In this document: piece after piece, positions 34,256 through 46,385 of the stretch
Layout: the number at the start of each line of letters is the position of its first letter
Numbering within the stretch: position 1 is the first letter of the stretch
Assembly: GCA_024336345.1 (NCBI GenBank)
Contig: JANFOG010000012.1
Span: 310,001 to 374,000 of the forward strand
DNA: 64,000 nucleotides
Reading direction: 5' to 3'
From: Mariannaea sp. PMI_226
Lineage: Eukaryota > Ascomycota > Sordariomycetes > Hypocreales > Nectriaceae
Translations under genes and position numbers: made by a program
The notes under the pieces: model-generated
Seen by the model: the letters and a program-made list of their open reading frames with translations, nothing else
The model's database searches: none
What the model was told of the DNA's origin: nothing

Positions 34256-36022
34256 ATGGCCGATAAGTCGTCTGTCATTTCTCTGAACCAGGAGGCGATC
34301 CTCCCAACCGCTTTCGTGGCAGAGACAAACCCTACAGTTCTGGCTCCAAATGTTACTTGGGAAGTCACAAATGGGGAAGTTCAAGGTGCAAACACTCATG
34401 AACATTCTCTTACAGCTCGCCAGGCCCTATTGTCCTATCCATGGGCTGTCTTTTGGTCTCTGGTCATCAGCATGTCCATCGTCATGGAAGGCTACGACAC
34501 CATCTTGATTGGCTCTCTCTATGCCTATCCAACCTATGCTCACCGATTTGGCAAATATGATGCGGCGACCGATACTTGGCAGGTGGAAGCCAAGTGGCAG
34601 AGTGCTACAGGCACTGGTTCCCAGGCGGGTGCCATTGTCGGTGCCCTCCTGAACGGTTTTATAATCCATCGATTTGGCTATCGGCCAGCTTTCATGGTAG
34701 GGGTGGCTTTGATGACGGTCTTCATCTTCGTATCCGTTTTCGGCTTGTCTGTTGAGCTGCAGGCTGTAGGACAAATCCTCTGCGGGTAAGTTCGGGTATT
34801 TGGTGAAGCGCCCATTGTATCTAGTTGCACATCTGAATGCCGTCTGACTTGGCTATTGCAGGATTCCATGGGGTATCTTTGCGACTATTGGCCCTGCTTA
34901 TGCTTCAGAGCTGTGCCCCCTTCCTCTCCGGGCTTATCTCACTGCTTACACCAACACCTGTTTTGCGACTGGTCAGCTCATTGGCGCCGGGATCCTCAAG
35001 AGTTTCATCAACCGTGACGATGACTGGGCGTGGCGTATCCCTCTTGCTTTACAGTGGCTGTGGATTCCATTGCTTATTGTCAGCGCCGCCTGGATGCCAG
35101 AATCACCTTGGCACCTGGTCCGTAACGGTCGATATGCTGAAGCAGAGAAGATTGTCCTGGGTTTGATGACCGAACAAGAGAAGCCGCAGGCACGATCTCT
35201 GGTAGCTCTTACGATTCACACCAACGATATCGAACGAAGAATTGCTGACGGAACTTCTTACTGGGATTGCTTCAAGGGCATTGACCTTCGCCGTACTGAG
35301 ATTGCTTGTGTTTCGTTTATTGGCCAAGTCACTTGCGGTGCCCAATTCGCTTACTCTGCTACCTACTTCTTCCAGCAAGCTGGTCTAGATTCAGAGACCA
35401 CTTACACGTTAAACCTCGGTGGTACGGGTATCGCTTTTTGCGGAACTATTGCTTCTTGGTTTTTGATGAAACACGCCGGACGCCGGACCTTGTTTCTGAC
35501 TGGAATGTCTATCATGAGTTTGTGGCTTTTTATCATTGGCTGCCTGGCCATCAATACCCATAACCCGGTTGTCAAATGGATGCAGTCTACCCTCTGCCTG
35601 GTTTGGCTTCTCACCTATTCGCTTACTGTTGGCCCCGTTGGTTGGATCATGCCAGCTGAAGTCTCGTCAACCCGCCTTCGATCCAAGACTGTTGTACTAG
35701 CCCGAGTCTCGTATTACATTGCACAAATCATTGCCAACATTATTCAGCCCTACATGATGAACCCTCAGGCATGGAATTGGAAAGGTAAAGACCATTAAAT
35801 CTCTATTACTACCCTGGGTTGATTTTGCTGATAGTTCTTGTAGGTAAAACCGGTTTCTTCTGGTTTGTTTCCGCGTTTTTGACAGTAGTTTGGGCCTTCT
35901 TCCGTCAGCCCGAGACCAAGGGACGAAGTAACAGGGAACTTGACCTCATGTTTGAGGCTAAGCTTCCCACAAGAAAGTTTAAGGAGTACCAAGCTGATAC
36001 CTACGTTGAGAAAAAAAGATAG
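34256..36022 (+). CDS. MFS sugar transporter, alpha-glucoside (maltose) permease type
   Basis: Exons 34256-34785, 34862-35784 and 35844-36022 give 543 residues, the usual length for the sugar porter family, with about 12 predicted membrane segments. Recognisable features include EGYDTILIGSLYAYP in segment 1, NGFIIHRFGYRPAF between segments 2 and 3, PESPWHLVRNGR at the start of the central loop, the GRR motif after segment 8 (KHAGRRTLFL), VGPVGWIMPAEVSSTRLRSK between segments 10 and 11, and the terminal PETKGRSNRELD. These place it in the proton-coupled maltose/alpha-glucoside group of plasma-membrane permeases. The actual substrate cannot be decided from sequence. The frame is intact. Neighbours give no pathway context: no glucosidase gene is adjacent. 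Confidence 0.93.
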
Positions 36023-36928
36023 ACACATGTAGATGGGTAAGTGTGCTGAATATCTCAAAGTAGTCCTCAGATTAGGCTTTTAAACAATGGACGATCAGAC
36101 GCACGAAGCGTTAAAAGGTTAAAGCGATTTCTCAATGCCAACTTCCTTATTTCCCTGCCACTGCCTCTATCTATCATGCAAAATGAATTAAAGACAATGC
36201 AGTGTAACACAATCGACTCTTTGTCGTTCGGTTATAAAATCAACAATTGGTTATATTTCGAGGCGTTCGACACGTCGTCCGCAAGTTTACGTGTTATAGC
36301 TATCATTGGCTAAATCAGAATTACGCTATTTTAGACGGAGTAGACATCAAGTTGTGTTAGATGATCAAGTATCTAAGTTGGTATATCTGTTGACAAGAAC
36401 TATCCGGCATCATGGATTGAAATGAGAATAAGTTTTTCAAAGTCAGAATAGTAATAGAATTTGCGATCACGGTTGGAAATTCATTATTAATTACTAGGGG
36501 AAGGCATATATTTTTCTCCATCTGTATGCGTCCCTCTCGGAAATTTCATCTGTCTTGGTATTGAGGATGACATCATCGAAGTGTAAGCCAAAGTAATGGG
36601 CTGCGCCAACTGTCACTTCGCCGCAGTCACGGCCATGACTACTGTAACATGTCATGCTCATATTTTTCTTCCATACTTGCAATAAAAACTTATGCTACTT
36701 GCATAATTTTGATTGGTAAATCGCATCTAATATTATAGTGCTTTAGCGCAGACATAAGCCAAGGCCGTGTGACGAGGTTTTCTTATGTGCCAAGTCGACC
36801 CCCAATGGCAGTGAATGGAAATTCTATATAATCCGAGACATCTCACCTTTGATGAATCATTAGTCGTCTTCCATCCCCTCAATCTCTTTCATCATACTCC
36901 CCCTTATCGTTGAAGCCCCATTGCTCCA
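36023..36928. other. Intergenic stretch
   Basis: Contains a 55-codon minus-strand ORF (36494-36658) with two Cys (TCYSSHGRDCG) that could be a small exon. No partner exon was found. The last 110 bases form the promoter of the next gene. Confidence 0.4.
36825..36831 (+). promoter_or_regulatory. TATA box of the first alpha/beta hydrolase gene
   Basis: TATATAA about 100 bases upstream of the ATG at 36929, followed by a CT-rich leader. Confidence 0.45.
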
Positions 36929-37750
36929 ATGAAGCCTACCATCGCATTCGTTCCTGGTGCTTGGCACACCCCGAGCCACTACTCAGCCTTCCTGCAGAAA
37001 TTGAGTGATGCTGGTTATCACGTCACCTCTGAGAAGCTCCCTTCTGTAGGAGCTACAGAACCCAAAGATCAGAGTGTAGCTGCAGATATGGCTATTATCC
37101 GAGAAAAGGTTCTTCTACCAGAGATTGAGCAGGGCAAGGACATCATCATGATCATGCACTCGTACGGTGGCTTTCCTGGATCAGCCGCAGCAAAAGGCTT
37201 CAGCAAATTAGAAAGAACTGCTGCTGGCAAGGCCGGGGGGATTATTGGCATGATTTTTATGTGCGCATTTGTGGCGAATGAGGACGAGTCACTGCAAAGC
37301 AAACTTCCAAACGAGCAGTTTGGGGACTGGATGATCGTAAACGTACAGAACGCAGACGCCCCATGTCTCGGACAGTTTCAACGCTGACTCAGTGAACAGG
37401 AAGAGAGTGGCCAGCTTGGCCTTAACAAGCCTGAAAGTGTGTTTTACAACGGTATTGAGAACAACCTTGTCGAAGCTGCCCTTGGTGGCTTGCAAAGCCA
37501 TGCGCTTGCCGCCTTCACCACTCCTAGCCCTCCACCTGCATGGAAGGATGAAGTATTCAACGGACGGCGTGCATATATCAAGTGCCAGAACGACATGGCA
37601 ATTCCAATTGTGGCGCAAAAGATGATGGTAGAGTCCACTGGATTGGACTGGCAGGAGTTGGACCTCGACGCCAGCCACTCCCCATTTCTGACCCATAGCG
37701 ATGAGATGTGCGAGTTTATAGAGAAGCGTGCAGTGGAGTGGACTAAGTAG
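36929..37750 (+). CDS. Alpha/beta hydrolase-fold protein 1
   Basis: Two exons, 36929-37342 and 37400-37750, give 254 residues. The family pattern (Pfam Abhydrolase_6 type) is clear: VPGAWHTPSHY with the oxyanion-hole strand, the nucleophile elbow MHSYGG with Ser78, and a C-terminal HSPF with the catalytic His near residue 231. The elbow reads IMHSYGG rather than the common GHSxGG. No signal peptide is present, so a cytosolic enzyme is expected. The substrate is unknown. It resembles the hydrolase at 39.9-40.7 kb on the other strand in length and motif spacing. It has no amyloid-type tail, so it is not the SesB partner of the NLR cluster. Confidence 0.9.
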
Positions 37751-39247
37751 GATATTGCTACGGATGTGATTCTGCATAATTACATGAATACTTCGAGCAT
37801 CTTGAGTTTGATATGGAATGAACTTTACCCATTTGTCTTCTGAATCTATACAGTAACCTAGTTTAAATCTTCGTTCTAGCAAAGAGCTCTCAGATTGAGC
37901 ACTCTACTTCTCCCATCTCACGCAGCTGAGGTGAGATCTCGGCACAGCAAGCCGCTGATATGCCTTATATGGCGTCACTTACAGACCACTGAGAGGCTTC
38001 CATATTCCATATAGCTAGCGTGTCAACAATGTGCCGACCTCATCGACAGCCATCAGGGGAGAAGGCCCAAGTGAGGGTGTGGAGACGGTACAAATGCTCA
38101 CCTATCATGCTTATTTTATAGCCAACTTTGGTAGTTTCATGCTTATTTTTTGTGAAAGAAAAAAGTAATAGAGGCTGGAGGCAGCTGACAGTACATCAGC
38201 AGAAGCTTGTCTCACCAATACCTCCGTTATCACACGGAGCTACTAGCAGCTAAAATCACGGCAGATCGCAGTAGCGAGCCAACTACTATGTAATAGCTGC
38301 ATGGCTAGCCCAGCTATGATTGAACGCCTTGGATATTTGGGCCGTCAGAATTGTGCAAGTTGCACTATATTTGTACATAGTAATGCTTGGCACAGAGGCA
38401 CTGCCAACTGCTCTGTTGGTGCCACCAAGAAGAAATATGTGGAGATTTTCGCAGAGCTGTGCCGCCGAGCTCATTCACCAGAAGCTCCACCACCAAGGTT
38501 GAAACTCCTCTCCAGGTATGAATTCTTCCGTTTTGTCACGATAGGCAGGTCGAATAGACCTCAATACTTTGAATAGCCAGGGGTCAGCATTTGCGGAAAA
38601 GGGTATAATGAGCACAGGCGCAGAGACGCCTGGCACCAACGAAACCTTTTTTCCTTTCCTTCGTCCCTCTCTTTCGAACACCAATATTTTGGATTGTTCA
38701 GTTGACGTTCGTGGTGTGTGGGTGGGTTACCGAGATCCGTGCCCCATCCAAGGGACCCATACGTGAACGGCTGGGATGGGAAAGCAAGAGAGAGCTGCTG
38801 GTCAATCGCATGTGACAGCTGTAAAGCAAGCAATACTGCCATTGAATAATTTCAGTCCGAGATCTCAAACTACAATTTAACGCAAAATAGCAGAAGAAAA
38901 AGAAAAGTAATCAACAAATCTTATAGAGTTGTTCGCTCAAGTTGGGATTGAGACTGGGCTATGAACAGGATCAGGATCTCTCTGTGGGCCGTCGGCCCAT
39001 CGGTTCGGTTAGGCTATGCATCGTAGCATCCAGGACTTTACCCATTTTCGTAAGGCATTTCTTCCCTCCCCCACGACACAGACACAGACAAACGAATTGC
39101 AACCAACCACGTGGCTCTCTCGAGCTGCACAACTTAGACTCTATGCATCTCACACAAAAATTCAAGCTACTATCAGATAAACTCTTTATATACGACCTGG
39201 GCAACGCTGCCAGCATCAGCCAGCCCCGTAAGGGCCTTCTGGCCCAC
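37751..39247. other. Intergenic stretch upstream of the tRNA
   Basis: About 1.5 kb, no supportable gene. Short ORFs near 38300-38580 show no family content. Confidence 0.4.
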
Positions 39248-39379
39248 GGATCGATAGCTCAGTGGTAGAGGTTAGTGATCCATATGTCTTACCATCATTC
39301 TTCAACTCCATATACTAACAAGCCAAACAGCGAGAGATTGCAGATCTCTAGGTCGCGTGTTCGATCCACGCTCGGTCCT
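39248..39379 (+). tRNA. tRNA-Cys(GCA), interrupted in the D arm by a 60-bp intron-like insert
   Basis: Exon parts 39248-39270 and 39331-39379 join to a 72-nt tRNA. The acceptor stem GGATCGA pairs with TCGGTCC (one G-U). The D stem GCTC pairs with GAGC, whose last C is in the second part. The anticodon stem AGAGA/TCTCT encloses the loop TTGCAGA, anticodon GCA. The T arm is GCGTG-TTCGATC-CACGC. The discriminator base is T, as expected for cysteine tRNA. A box (TAGCTCAGTGG) and B box (GTTCGATCC) are intact. The insert lies after the third base of the 3' D-stem strand, not at the usual 37/38 position. If the insert is not removed, the D stem cannot form normally. A decayed tRNA copy is the main alternative, but no other base deviates. 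Confidence 0.88.
39271..39330 (+). other. Insert in tRNA-Cys with full spliceosomal-intron signals
   Basis: The 60 bases begin GTTAGT, contain TACTAAC with its branch A about 13 bases before the end, and finish AAACAG. GTTAGT is also used as donor by four introns of protein genes in this window (cerato-platanin twice, the gene at 25060 and the SGNH hydrolase). Exact removal restores a perfect tRNA. No bulge-helix-bulge geometry at the canonical tRNA intron site is present. Confidence 0.7.
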
Positions 39380-39382
39380 TTC

Positions 39383-39387
39383 TTTTT
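39383..39387 (+). terminator. Pol III terminator of the tRNA gene
   Basis: A run of five T, with T2-3 just before it, starts a few bases after the mature 3' end. This is the standard RNA polymerase III stop. Confidence 0.75.
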
Positions 39388-39863
39388 GCAACTTGCTCAT
39401 CTAACAGTTATTTTGCTTCTTGGATAACTCACAGTATTAAATCAACTTCGGAACCGGGACATCGCCCAGCCACGACTTGTGGACTTTAACACACTTCTTC
39501 ACCCCCACTCTCGTTTCACCATGTTCTCAGGTTTATCTCAAACATGACAAAACCTCGCTGAGAAAAACAATATCCTCGGCCGATGCCGCAGCTTTATGTA
39601 TGACTGTCTTTCTGCATCAAAATACATACAGATCTTTATCTATCGAAGCGAATATAGACTATGTATTTCCCTAGACAACACATGCTTCCGAAAATTACAT
39701 CACATGCCAGCCGATTTAGCGGGCCGTCAAATCGCTCCGAAGCCCACACACACACGCACACTCACACTGATACATTTCAGATACCCGCGCTAATCTAGCT
39801 GTGGACCTGGATTAATTACAGTAACCAGTTTTCGTTCCTGCATCTGCTCTATCTTAAACGTAT
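39388..39863. other. Spacer between tRNA and hydrolase 2
   Basis: No gene seen. Contains a CACACACACGCACAC stretch near 39749. Confidence 0.5.
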
Positions 39864-40715
39864 TTATGCCTCAACAGCCTGAATAGCAACAAGCAGCTTA
39901 TCAGGCACGCTCAAGAACGGGCAGTGGCCCGCCTCAACGGTAGCGGTTCGGGGCTCAGGGCCAAGCTGAAGAGCCATTTGCTGCTGTATGGGGTGAGGTA
40001 GGGCGTTGTCGTTTGAGCAGAAGATGTACTTGCAAGGGACCCCGTTTGCCCAAGGCTCATAATTCGAGGGAGTAGCGAAAAGCGCCGCCGAGGTGTGCGT
40101 CATCTCCTGGACCCATTTGGCTTGATCCTCCGCATTCAGGTCATTGAATGCCACCTGAGGCAGCATTTCGAGGTTACCAGAAACACGGTCGCCCTAAAAG
40201 ATTTCACCGATTAACATAATAGGCTAGTATCATCGGCTTCGTAAATGACGAACTTGTATATCCATCCACGGCAGAGGTTGACCCCCCAGCATATCCATCA
40301 GGCTTTTGCCCTTGGGAATCATGAAAGCGGACAAGTAGATGATGCCGGTGACATCAAATCCAGGAACAGAGTTGCTTCCAACAACGCCACCAGAGGAATG
40401 ACACAGAAGGACCACCTTCTTACCCTCGTTCGAGAGCTTGGTAAGGACAGCCTGAACCTCTGCAACATCCTCAGCTAGCCCAGCCAAAGGAAGCTCAGTG
40501 CCACCGACCGTTTTGAGAGGCACATACTCAGTGGGGTACCCAGCTTGGTTCAACTTTTCTTGGAACCCGTCCCAAGCGATGGGCTTTTGCCATGACCCAG
40601 GGACAATGACTACCAAAAGAAAATTATAAGACACCAGTTCTCTGACGAAAAGAGTAATGAAATCTGACGATGATGGGAACTCACCAATGGTTGGTTTGGC
40701 CTGAATACTCGACAT
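39864..40715 (-). CDS. Alpha/beta hydrolase-fold protein 2
   Basis: Three exons, 40715-40685, 40609-40254 and 40193-39864, give 238 residues. The first exon holds only ten codons plus one base (MSSIQAKPTI). Joining restores the family start TIVIVPGSWQKPIAWDGF. The nucleophile elbow is LCHSSGG with Ser82. The C-terminal EAGHCPFLS provides the catalytic His. The middle contains YIFCSNDNALP, the usual acid-residue strand. The protein belongs to the same small Abhydrolase_6-type group as hydrolase 1, three kilobases away and on the opposite strand, but the two differ too much to be a recent duplication. The substrate is unknown and there is no signal peptide. Confidence 0.9.
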
Positions 40716-41919
40716 ACTGGTGGAGATGGCGGGTGATACACCTTGTAACTTCTGCAAGGGAAGAGGCTGTGGAGACGCAAGGAGAAGATGGGGCCCAAAA
40801 AGCAAATAGGCGCGAAGGAACAAATTAAGACTGGCTTATCCTAATATTCCTAACGCGTACAAAAGGGTAATAAGTGAGAAACAATCTACACATGAAAGAC
40901 GGAGTTCTGCAACTTGTGTTTAAGTACTTGGAGAGGAGGGGAGGGGTGCATAATCTTCTTCTGTGTCAATGAAGCCACGATCTGGAGTTGGGCGGGGGCA
41001 AAACGGTGGGAGAGGGGGGCTGGAGGCTCAGGCAATCACAAGGCTAAAAACAACAAGGACTGAGAAATATGATCATGTTTAGTAAAGATTATGAGGCAAG
41101 GGGAACCACATGTCATCCCAACGCGGCCGGCAACTTTGCCATGGATAGGGAACTTGCGACAACGAAAACCAGGGGTCCTTCTTGTCATAACCAGTAACGA
41201 AACAAACATGTCTGCAGGGGCAAAGAACATGCCTAGGTAGTGGACGTAATTTTCCCGGGAACAAGAAGGCACTAGATCAGAGTTCGTACGTTTGAATGGA
41301 GTCTTGTGTAACTAGCAGGGCAGCAGGGCGATGTCATTACCCTATGAGGTTAACTGTGGACTACTTCGGGGATAAAGGCTGTTCCTGTTGAATGGGGAAT
41401 GTAACGCTCAGGCGAACTTTTGGAACTACGTGCCGCATCGCTTAAGCAAACCCCCCCATGCATCAAGAGGGACCCTTGATGTATCACACAGTGGACTTCA
41501 ACGGCTTGACGGCTGGAGAAATGCAACCGCAGTTCCCAATGAAATTCTTTTGCAGGAAAACTTGCTTCATTCAGCAAGTGTATCTCCATACCTACGTAGA
41601 ATCATCCCACCTACAGCCAGGGTATCCCCCTCATCAATCCCTGGTCACTCTCCAGTTGTTGATCCCGATCTGCGGGTTTTCAGGAGTGTCAAATTTGACC
41701 TGCGCGTATCAAATCTATCTTTGAGAGAATCCTTGCGGAGAGATTCTGCCGATATCTTGCTCAAGTTCCCAGTAATATATGCTGTCCCTTCACCCACCAT
41801 GCCTATGCGAATCCGAAAAAAAAAACCGTCCACTCCCCATGTCTCTTTACCTCTTTTACAATTCATCACGACGACGGCCCTGAGCTCTTCTTTTTGAGCT
41901 CTTTTGAGCGGGGGCGAAC
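40716..41919. other. Intergenic stretch
   Basis: About 1.2 kb, no supportable gene on either strand. The final part is pyrimidine-rich, as is usual before fungal start codons. Confidence 0.4.
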
Positions 41920-43335
41920 ATGGCATCGATCCGGAGAGAGTACGATGAGGCGGCCGCAAAGGCTGCCTACATAGACGAACTGCACAAGCAAGCTAAGCTG
42001 CAGGACCTGACCCAGGACTTGACGAATCCAACAAGGAATCTAAGCATTGCGTTTACCGTGATCGGTGTATTTTTCGTCGGCCTACGGTTTTTGGCCCGCA
42101 AGCGGCAGGGTGTTCATATTGGTTATGATGACTATCTAATGATTTTTGCCATGATTTTACTGCTTGGCAATTTCATTTTCAACATGATTTGTAAGTCTTT
42201 GTACTTCATCCAAAAGCCTTTTTCAGTCGATAATCATCTAACATATGGTTTAAGTATTGAAACAAGGCGTCGGAAAACACTCTGGTGCATTGACAGTAGA
42301 CGAGCTCGCAACGCTGAACAAGGTAGATAGTTATAACAAACTGCGATGAGAGAATTCAGAAGAAAACGAACAGTCTGCTAACATTAGACTTTCTAGACCC
42401 TAGTCGGTGCAGAAATTGTTTACGTCACGGCCGTCAACGTGTATAAGATCTCGCTCCTCTTCCTCTACAACCGCATCTTTCCTCTTCGAAGCATACGACT
42501 CGGTAGCTACATTTGCGGAGGCCTTTCTACCGCATGGAACCTGGCTTGCATCTTCGCTGCTACATTCCAATGCAATCCTCGGGCGAAGATATGGGAGCCC
42601 TGGCGGGATGGATTCTGCATCGACCTGTTCCTAACACAACTTTGCATTTCTATTCCTACGATAATGTGTGACGTTGCGATTCTTGCGTTGCCGATACCCC
42701 ATGTTTGGAAGCTGCAAACAAATAGAACACAGCGTATCCTTATCACCGGCATCTTTCTGCTAGGGTCATATGTCGTTTTCACCAGCTGTTACAGATTCTA
42801 CGTTTACTTGCATTACAGCAAGTCTGACATACCATGTATGGGCAACTAAACCTACCAGCCAGTGCCACGAAGAATCTCTTGCTAATATTCTATACTAGAT
42901 ACTCTAGCAATGCCCATCGCTTGGAACATCATTGAAGTATCCAGTGGAATTGTCTCAGCGTGTCTGCCAACCCTCGGCCCATTGGTCCGCCTCGTTTTCA
43001 CCTCTCTATATCCGTCCTCGATGCAACAAAGCCACGGCCACGGATACTCAAAGACGACCTCCAACGGGCTCCAAACGATCGGCGGTACGGGACAACCGTC
43101 TACTCGCTCTGGTGGGTGGAACAATATCCAAAGTGGCCATATGAACGACAGTGGTGAATTGGGAGTTTTAGGACCGTCAAAGCCTGTCAGTGGCGTAAAT
43201 GTTACGATATCTTACAACAGAGATAAGAGTGGTGACGATTCAAGTAACGACGAGATTCCTCTCACATCTGTTTCCCAACAGAAAAGGGGACAAAGTTCGG
43301 CAATGTCAAGTGGAAAAGTCAATAGAAACTATTAA
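41920..43335 (+). CDS. Fungal rhodopsin-domain integral membrane protein (PTH11-like group, no CFEM)
   Basis: Four exons, 41920-42190, 42255-42322, 42397-42835 and 42899-43335, give 404 residues. The pattern is that of the fungal rhodopsin domain (Pfam PF20684): a first membrane segment, the conserved YDDYLMIFAM, GVGKHSGAL, then YVTAVNVYKISLLFLYNRIF, a WNLACIFAATFQCNP segment, and about seven membrane helices ending near WNIIEVSSGIVSACLPTLGPL. The last 110 residues are hydrophilic, Ser/Gly-rich and probably cytosolic. Relatives are often called PTH11-like G-protein-coupled receptors, but receptor function is shown for few of them. No N-terminal CFEM cysteine pattern or signal peptide is present. 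Confidence 0.88.
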
Positions 43336-45112
43336 CGAAATAAGGCAAGAAGATAGAAGACTTGGAATAAAATTTCTGATTAAAGATGCTGTATAGAAGA
43401 GAAAAGTTGCCTTGAATCATTGGTACAATGAGTGGTAATGAAATATGGGCTTCGAGTATAAATATGCCATCCCGATGCCAGACATCGCTGCTATGATTCT
43501 TGAATATTCACGCTTGCTCTCCCATCTTATTTCAACTTGCGTATTGTCTTTCGATGTTTAATTTAATTTCCACTCAAGGACAGAATACTAGTCGCATACA
43601 ATGTTTAACTTACAGATACCTTAACATAGAGTCGATCTGTATCTGGTAGGGGTTGCTCAGCCTCGTCCTCGGATGGTTTGCAGGTCAAAAGTTTTCTATT
43701 GTAGAACCCTCATTGTAAATTTCCTTTTAACAAACAAGTGGTATAAATATTAATTCCAAATACCAGGAAAAAACTAGTTTATACACGAATCCGTTCTTAA
43801 CGATCAAAGAAGCCAAATTGTTGCTCGCTGCATATAGCTAGTCCACATGAGAGTTGGATGGAGCCCACAGTACTGCGATTTCACAAATGAAAAATATAGG
43901 TATATTAACCAAAGCCTCAAATGCGTTAGGAGAGAAACAAACTAAAACATTCATGCTGCTATGGCCTCCGTCACGTTAAAATAACATTCGTGACCATGTA
44001 TGTCATCCTTCCACAGCTGATTCTTAGTGGATTTTTCGATTGAGAAACAGCTGCTAGAGAATGGCGTGATATTCAAATAGTTCAATATATAGGAAAACAA
44101 TTGCTTGATTTTGGACGATCGAGGCAACCAATTCACTCAGTGAGGATTATCGATTTCGTTATGTGTAAACATATAATATTATGGTGAGGGCGGAAAAAGC
44201 GACCGGCCTACAGAAACCAACAACTACTTCCTCTCGATATGCAGACAGCTACGAGCAATGTCATGAATTTAAAGTCAAAAAACAACACGATACCACGAAA
44301 GGGAAGTTTTTGGAGCAAGATATTTCCAGTCAGGATTGAAAAAGAACTCGCTGAGGATGACAAGGTTCACCAAGCGATGAGGCGACGGAGGCACGTGAGG
44401 GAGTCTCACTACATGACGAGGCACTAGGACAGCTGGAATTGATAATTCTTGCGTTTGTGCCAGAGGTTGCTGCTAGTTTTGGGGGCAAGTATCAATTGTT
44501 GTTGAACTGATGGCTGAGATCGACTTGCAGCAGATTCACAACAGTTTAGGGCTCGTTTGAATCTTTCATCCGTCACTTAGCTAATGCAAACTGATTTACC
44601 TTCAGCTCTTACTACAGCGATTTCGTAGCTATTCGCAGGCTTGCAAAGGTTAATACTATATAAGTCGTTGGGCGGGAAGCTTTGGTTAAGTTCCGCCTCA
44701 TTATGTCACATCGAGCCAAATCTTTCCTCTGTACAGAATGAAAGACCGGTGAGACGGTAGATGATCTCGAGGAGGGTTGGCAAAAGTGTTTAAGTGAGTT
44801 GACAAGATGAACAGAATAGCGATCGTTATGCCTTCAGCAATAGCGCTGAGGTTGTAGTAGCAAAATTGCTACCACTTTCGTATCTACCAACGTTGATGAT
44901 GTAAAAGTCGAGTTTTTCTCTCGAAAGCCCCTTATCAAGCCCCAAGCCTCGACAGATACAGTCCTTAGGATCGATTGAGTTTAACACAGGGTAGAAATTA
45001 CCATGATATTCCGCTCACTGTAGAATAAATACATGGAAACTATCAATTATGCTCTAATATATCTCTAGTCAGGATGGAGAGGGATTTCCATGTAGAAGGA
45101 GACTCATTTGAA
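43336..45112. other. Intergenic stretch with one possible small ORF
   Basis: About 1.8 kb, A/T-rich. An ATG at 44239 opens 62 codons on the plus strand, basic and with FWSKIFPVRIEKELAEDDK. No intron or family evidence supports it as a gene. Confidence 0.35.
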
Positions 45113-46385
45113 TCATCTTCTAAGGTCCCCGACTGCCAGCGGAGAAGTACGACGGTAATGCCAAGACGAGGCGTCACTAAATACCCTCTCATAACCCAAG
45201 ACCCCCTCAACTAGATGCAAGATCAAGGTTGGTGACACCGTGAACTGGAGCCCATATCGGTGCTCGCAAGTCAGTTTCAACGTGTCGTAGGTTAGCCCAA
45301 AGCCGCAAGTCCCCTGGTTGAGCTCAATCTCTACAGCGGGTGGCTGTGTGTCGTCAGTATTGTTTCCAAGGTATATTGCGAACTATTGTGATCTATTGGG
45401 GAAAAAGAGACTTTAACGCGAGAAACAGGGCACCACCACTCACCTTATCCGATAAGCTGGGATTTAGCTTGCACCACCTCTTTAAGTACTCGTGCAAGAC
45501 ATCTAGCGTCCCAGCATGCGAACACTGGACTTCAATCTTCTTACTACCAAAGGCGTTGATGATGAGATGATATGGTGGCTTCAGGAGAAGTGTCCCAGGC
45601 TTGGGGAGATTGTTCGGGTCTGGAAGAAACTCAACTGCCGTTGAGGTTTTAGTCTCAGCCATCTTTTTCGTTGGCTCCGGGGTCTCTTCGATACCAACAT
45701 CGTCCCATTCATCACCAGTAGTGGAGTGAATTGGGACTGGCTCTGAGGTTTGCTGTGTCTTCTTTTCAAAGCAATCCAGAAGCTGCTCCTTGAACACCTG
45801 AGCGAACTGCACAGGTTGATATACGTGGACCTTTGGGATGGATACGACGAAGGCTCCAAGACTATCAGACCACAATGTTGACGCTCTTTCACCCTCACAG
45901 ACCTGTGAGTCAATGGTCAGTTGAGTGCCTTCACGATCGAGTCGTCCATTCTCCGGCATTCCTTCACTTATGGATGACCTCAACTTACTTCTACATTGAC
46001 CTTCAGTCTGGATCTGCCAAAGTCTTTGACCTTCCCAACCACCTTTTCAGACCACTCATCGTGGTTTGAATCATCCATGAGCTCCGCTATTGTCACGAAC
46101 CAGGTGTGAACAAAGCTGGTGACGACCTGGACCAGCTGCCCCTTGTCATCGTAAATCTTCTCCAAATCGGAGACGATTATGGGCCATTGCGGCTCGCAGT
46201 AAACATCAAGGCCGAGAACCTGTTTGACCTCCTTGATGGATTTTTGGAGAGGGGAGTCTACCTTCTCCCAAAAATCCCGAACGGCTATCTTGACTTTGAG
46301 TGGGCTAACATGAGTGGGGATGATTTGCGGTTAGTGGACAAGGGAAAATGCTTGATAGCTAGTAACCATGTGCTTACAGAGACAT
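45113..46385 (-). CDS. Hypothetical four-exon protein, 350 residues
   Basis: Exons 46385-46378 (eight bases, MSL start), 46304-45989, 45902-45444 and 45382-45113 join in phase across introns of 73, 86 and 61 bp. The protein is acidic to neutral and soluble, without signal peptide or membrane segments. Visible parts are a helical N-terminal region (FWEKVDSPLQKSIKEVKQVLGLDVYCEPQWP), a polar, Thr/Pro-rich linker around residues 165-190, and a beta-rich C-terminal half containing IINAFGSKKIEVQCSHAG and NQGTCGFGLTYDTLKL. I do not recognise the family. The tiny first exon is the least certain part; a start within exon 2 has no good ATG. The consistent phases of three introns make the gene model solid. 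Confidence 0.7.

Noticed and set aside
37289..37882. 197-residue minus-strand ORF
   Set aside because: It overlaps both exons of hydrolase 1, which has clear motifs; the antisense product resembles nothing.
39271..39330. Canonical tRNA-endonuclease intron
   Set aside because: Position is in the D arm instead of 37/38, and ends fit GT-AG with a branch site instead of a bulge-helix-bulge.
36929..40715. Alpha/beta hydrolases as the SesB (lipase) partner of the sigma-like cluster
   Set aside because: Neither protein carries the 33-residue motif or an extended N-terminal region, and both belong to a different small-hydrolase group.
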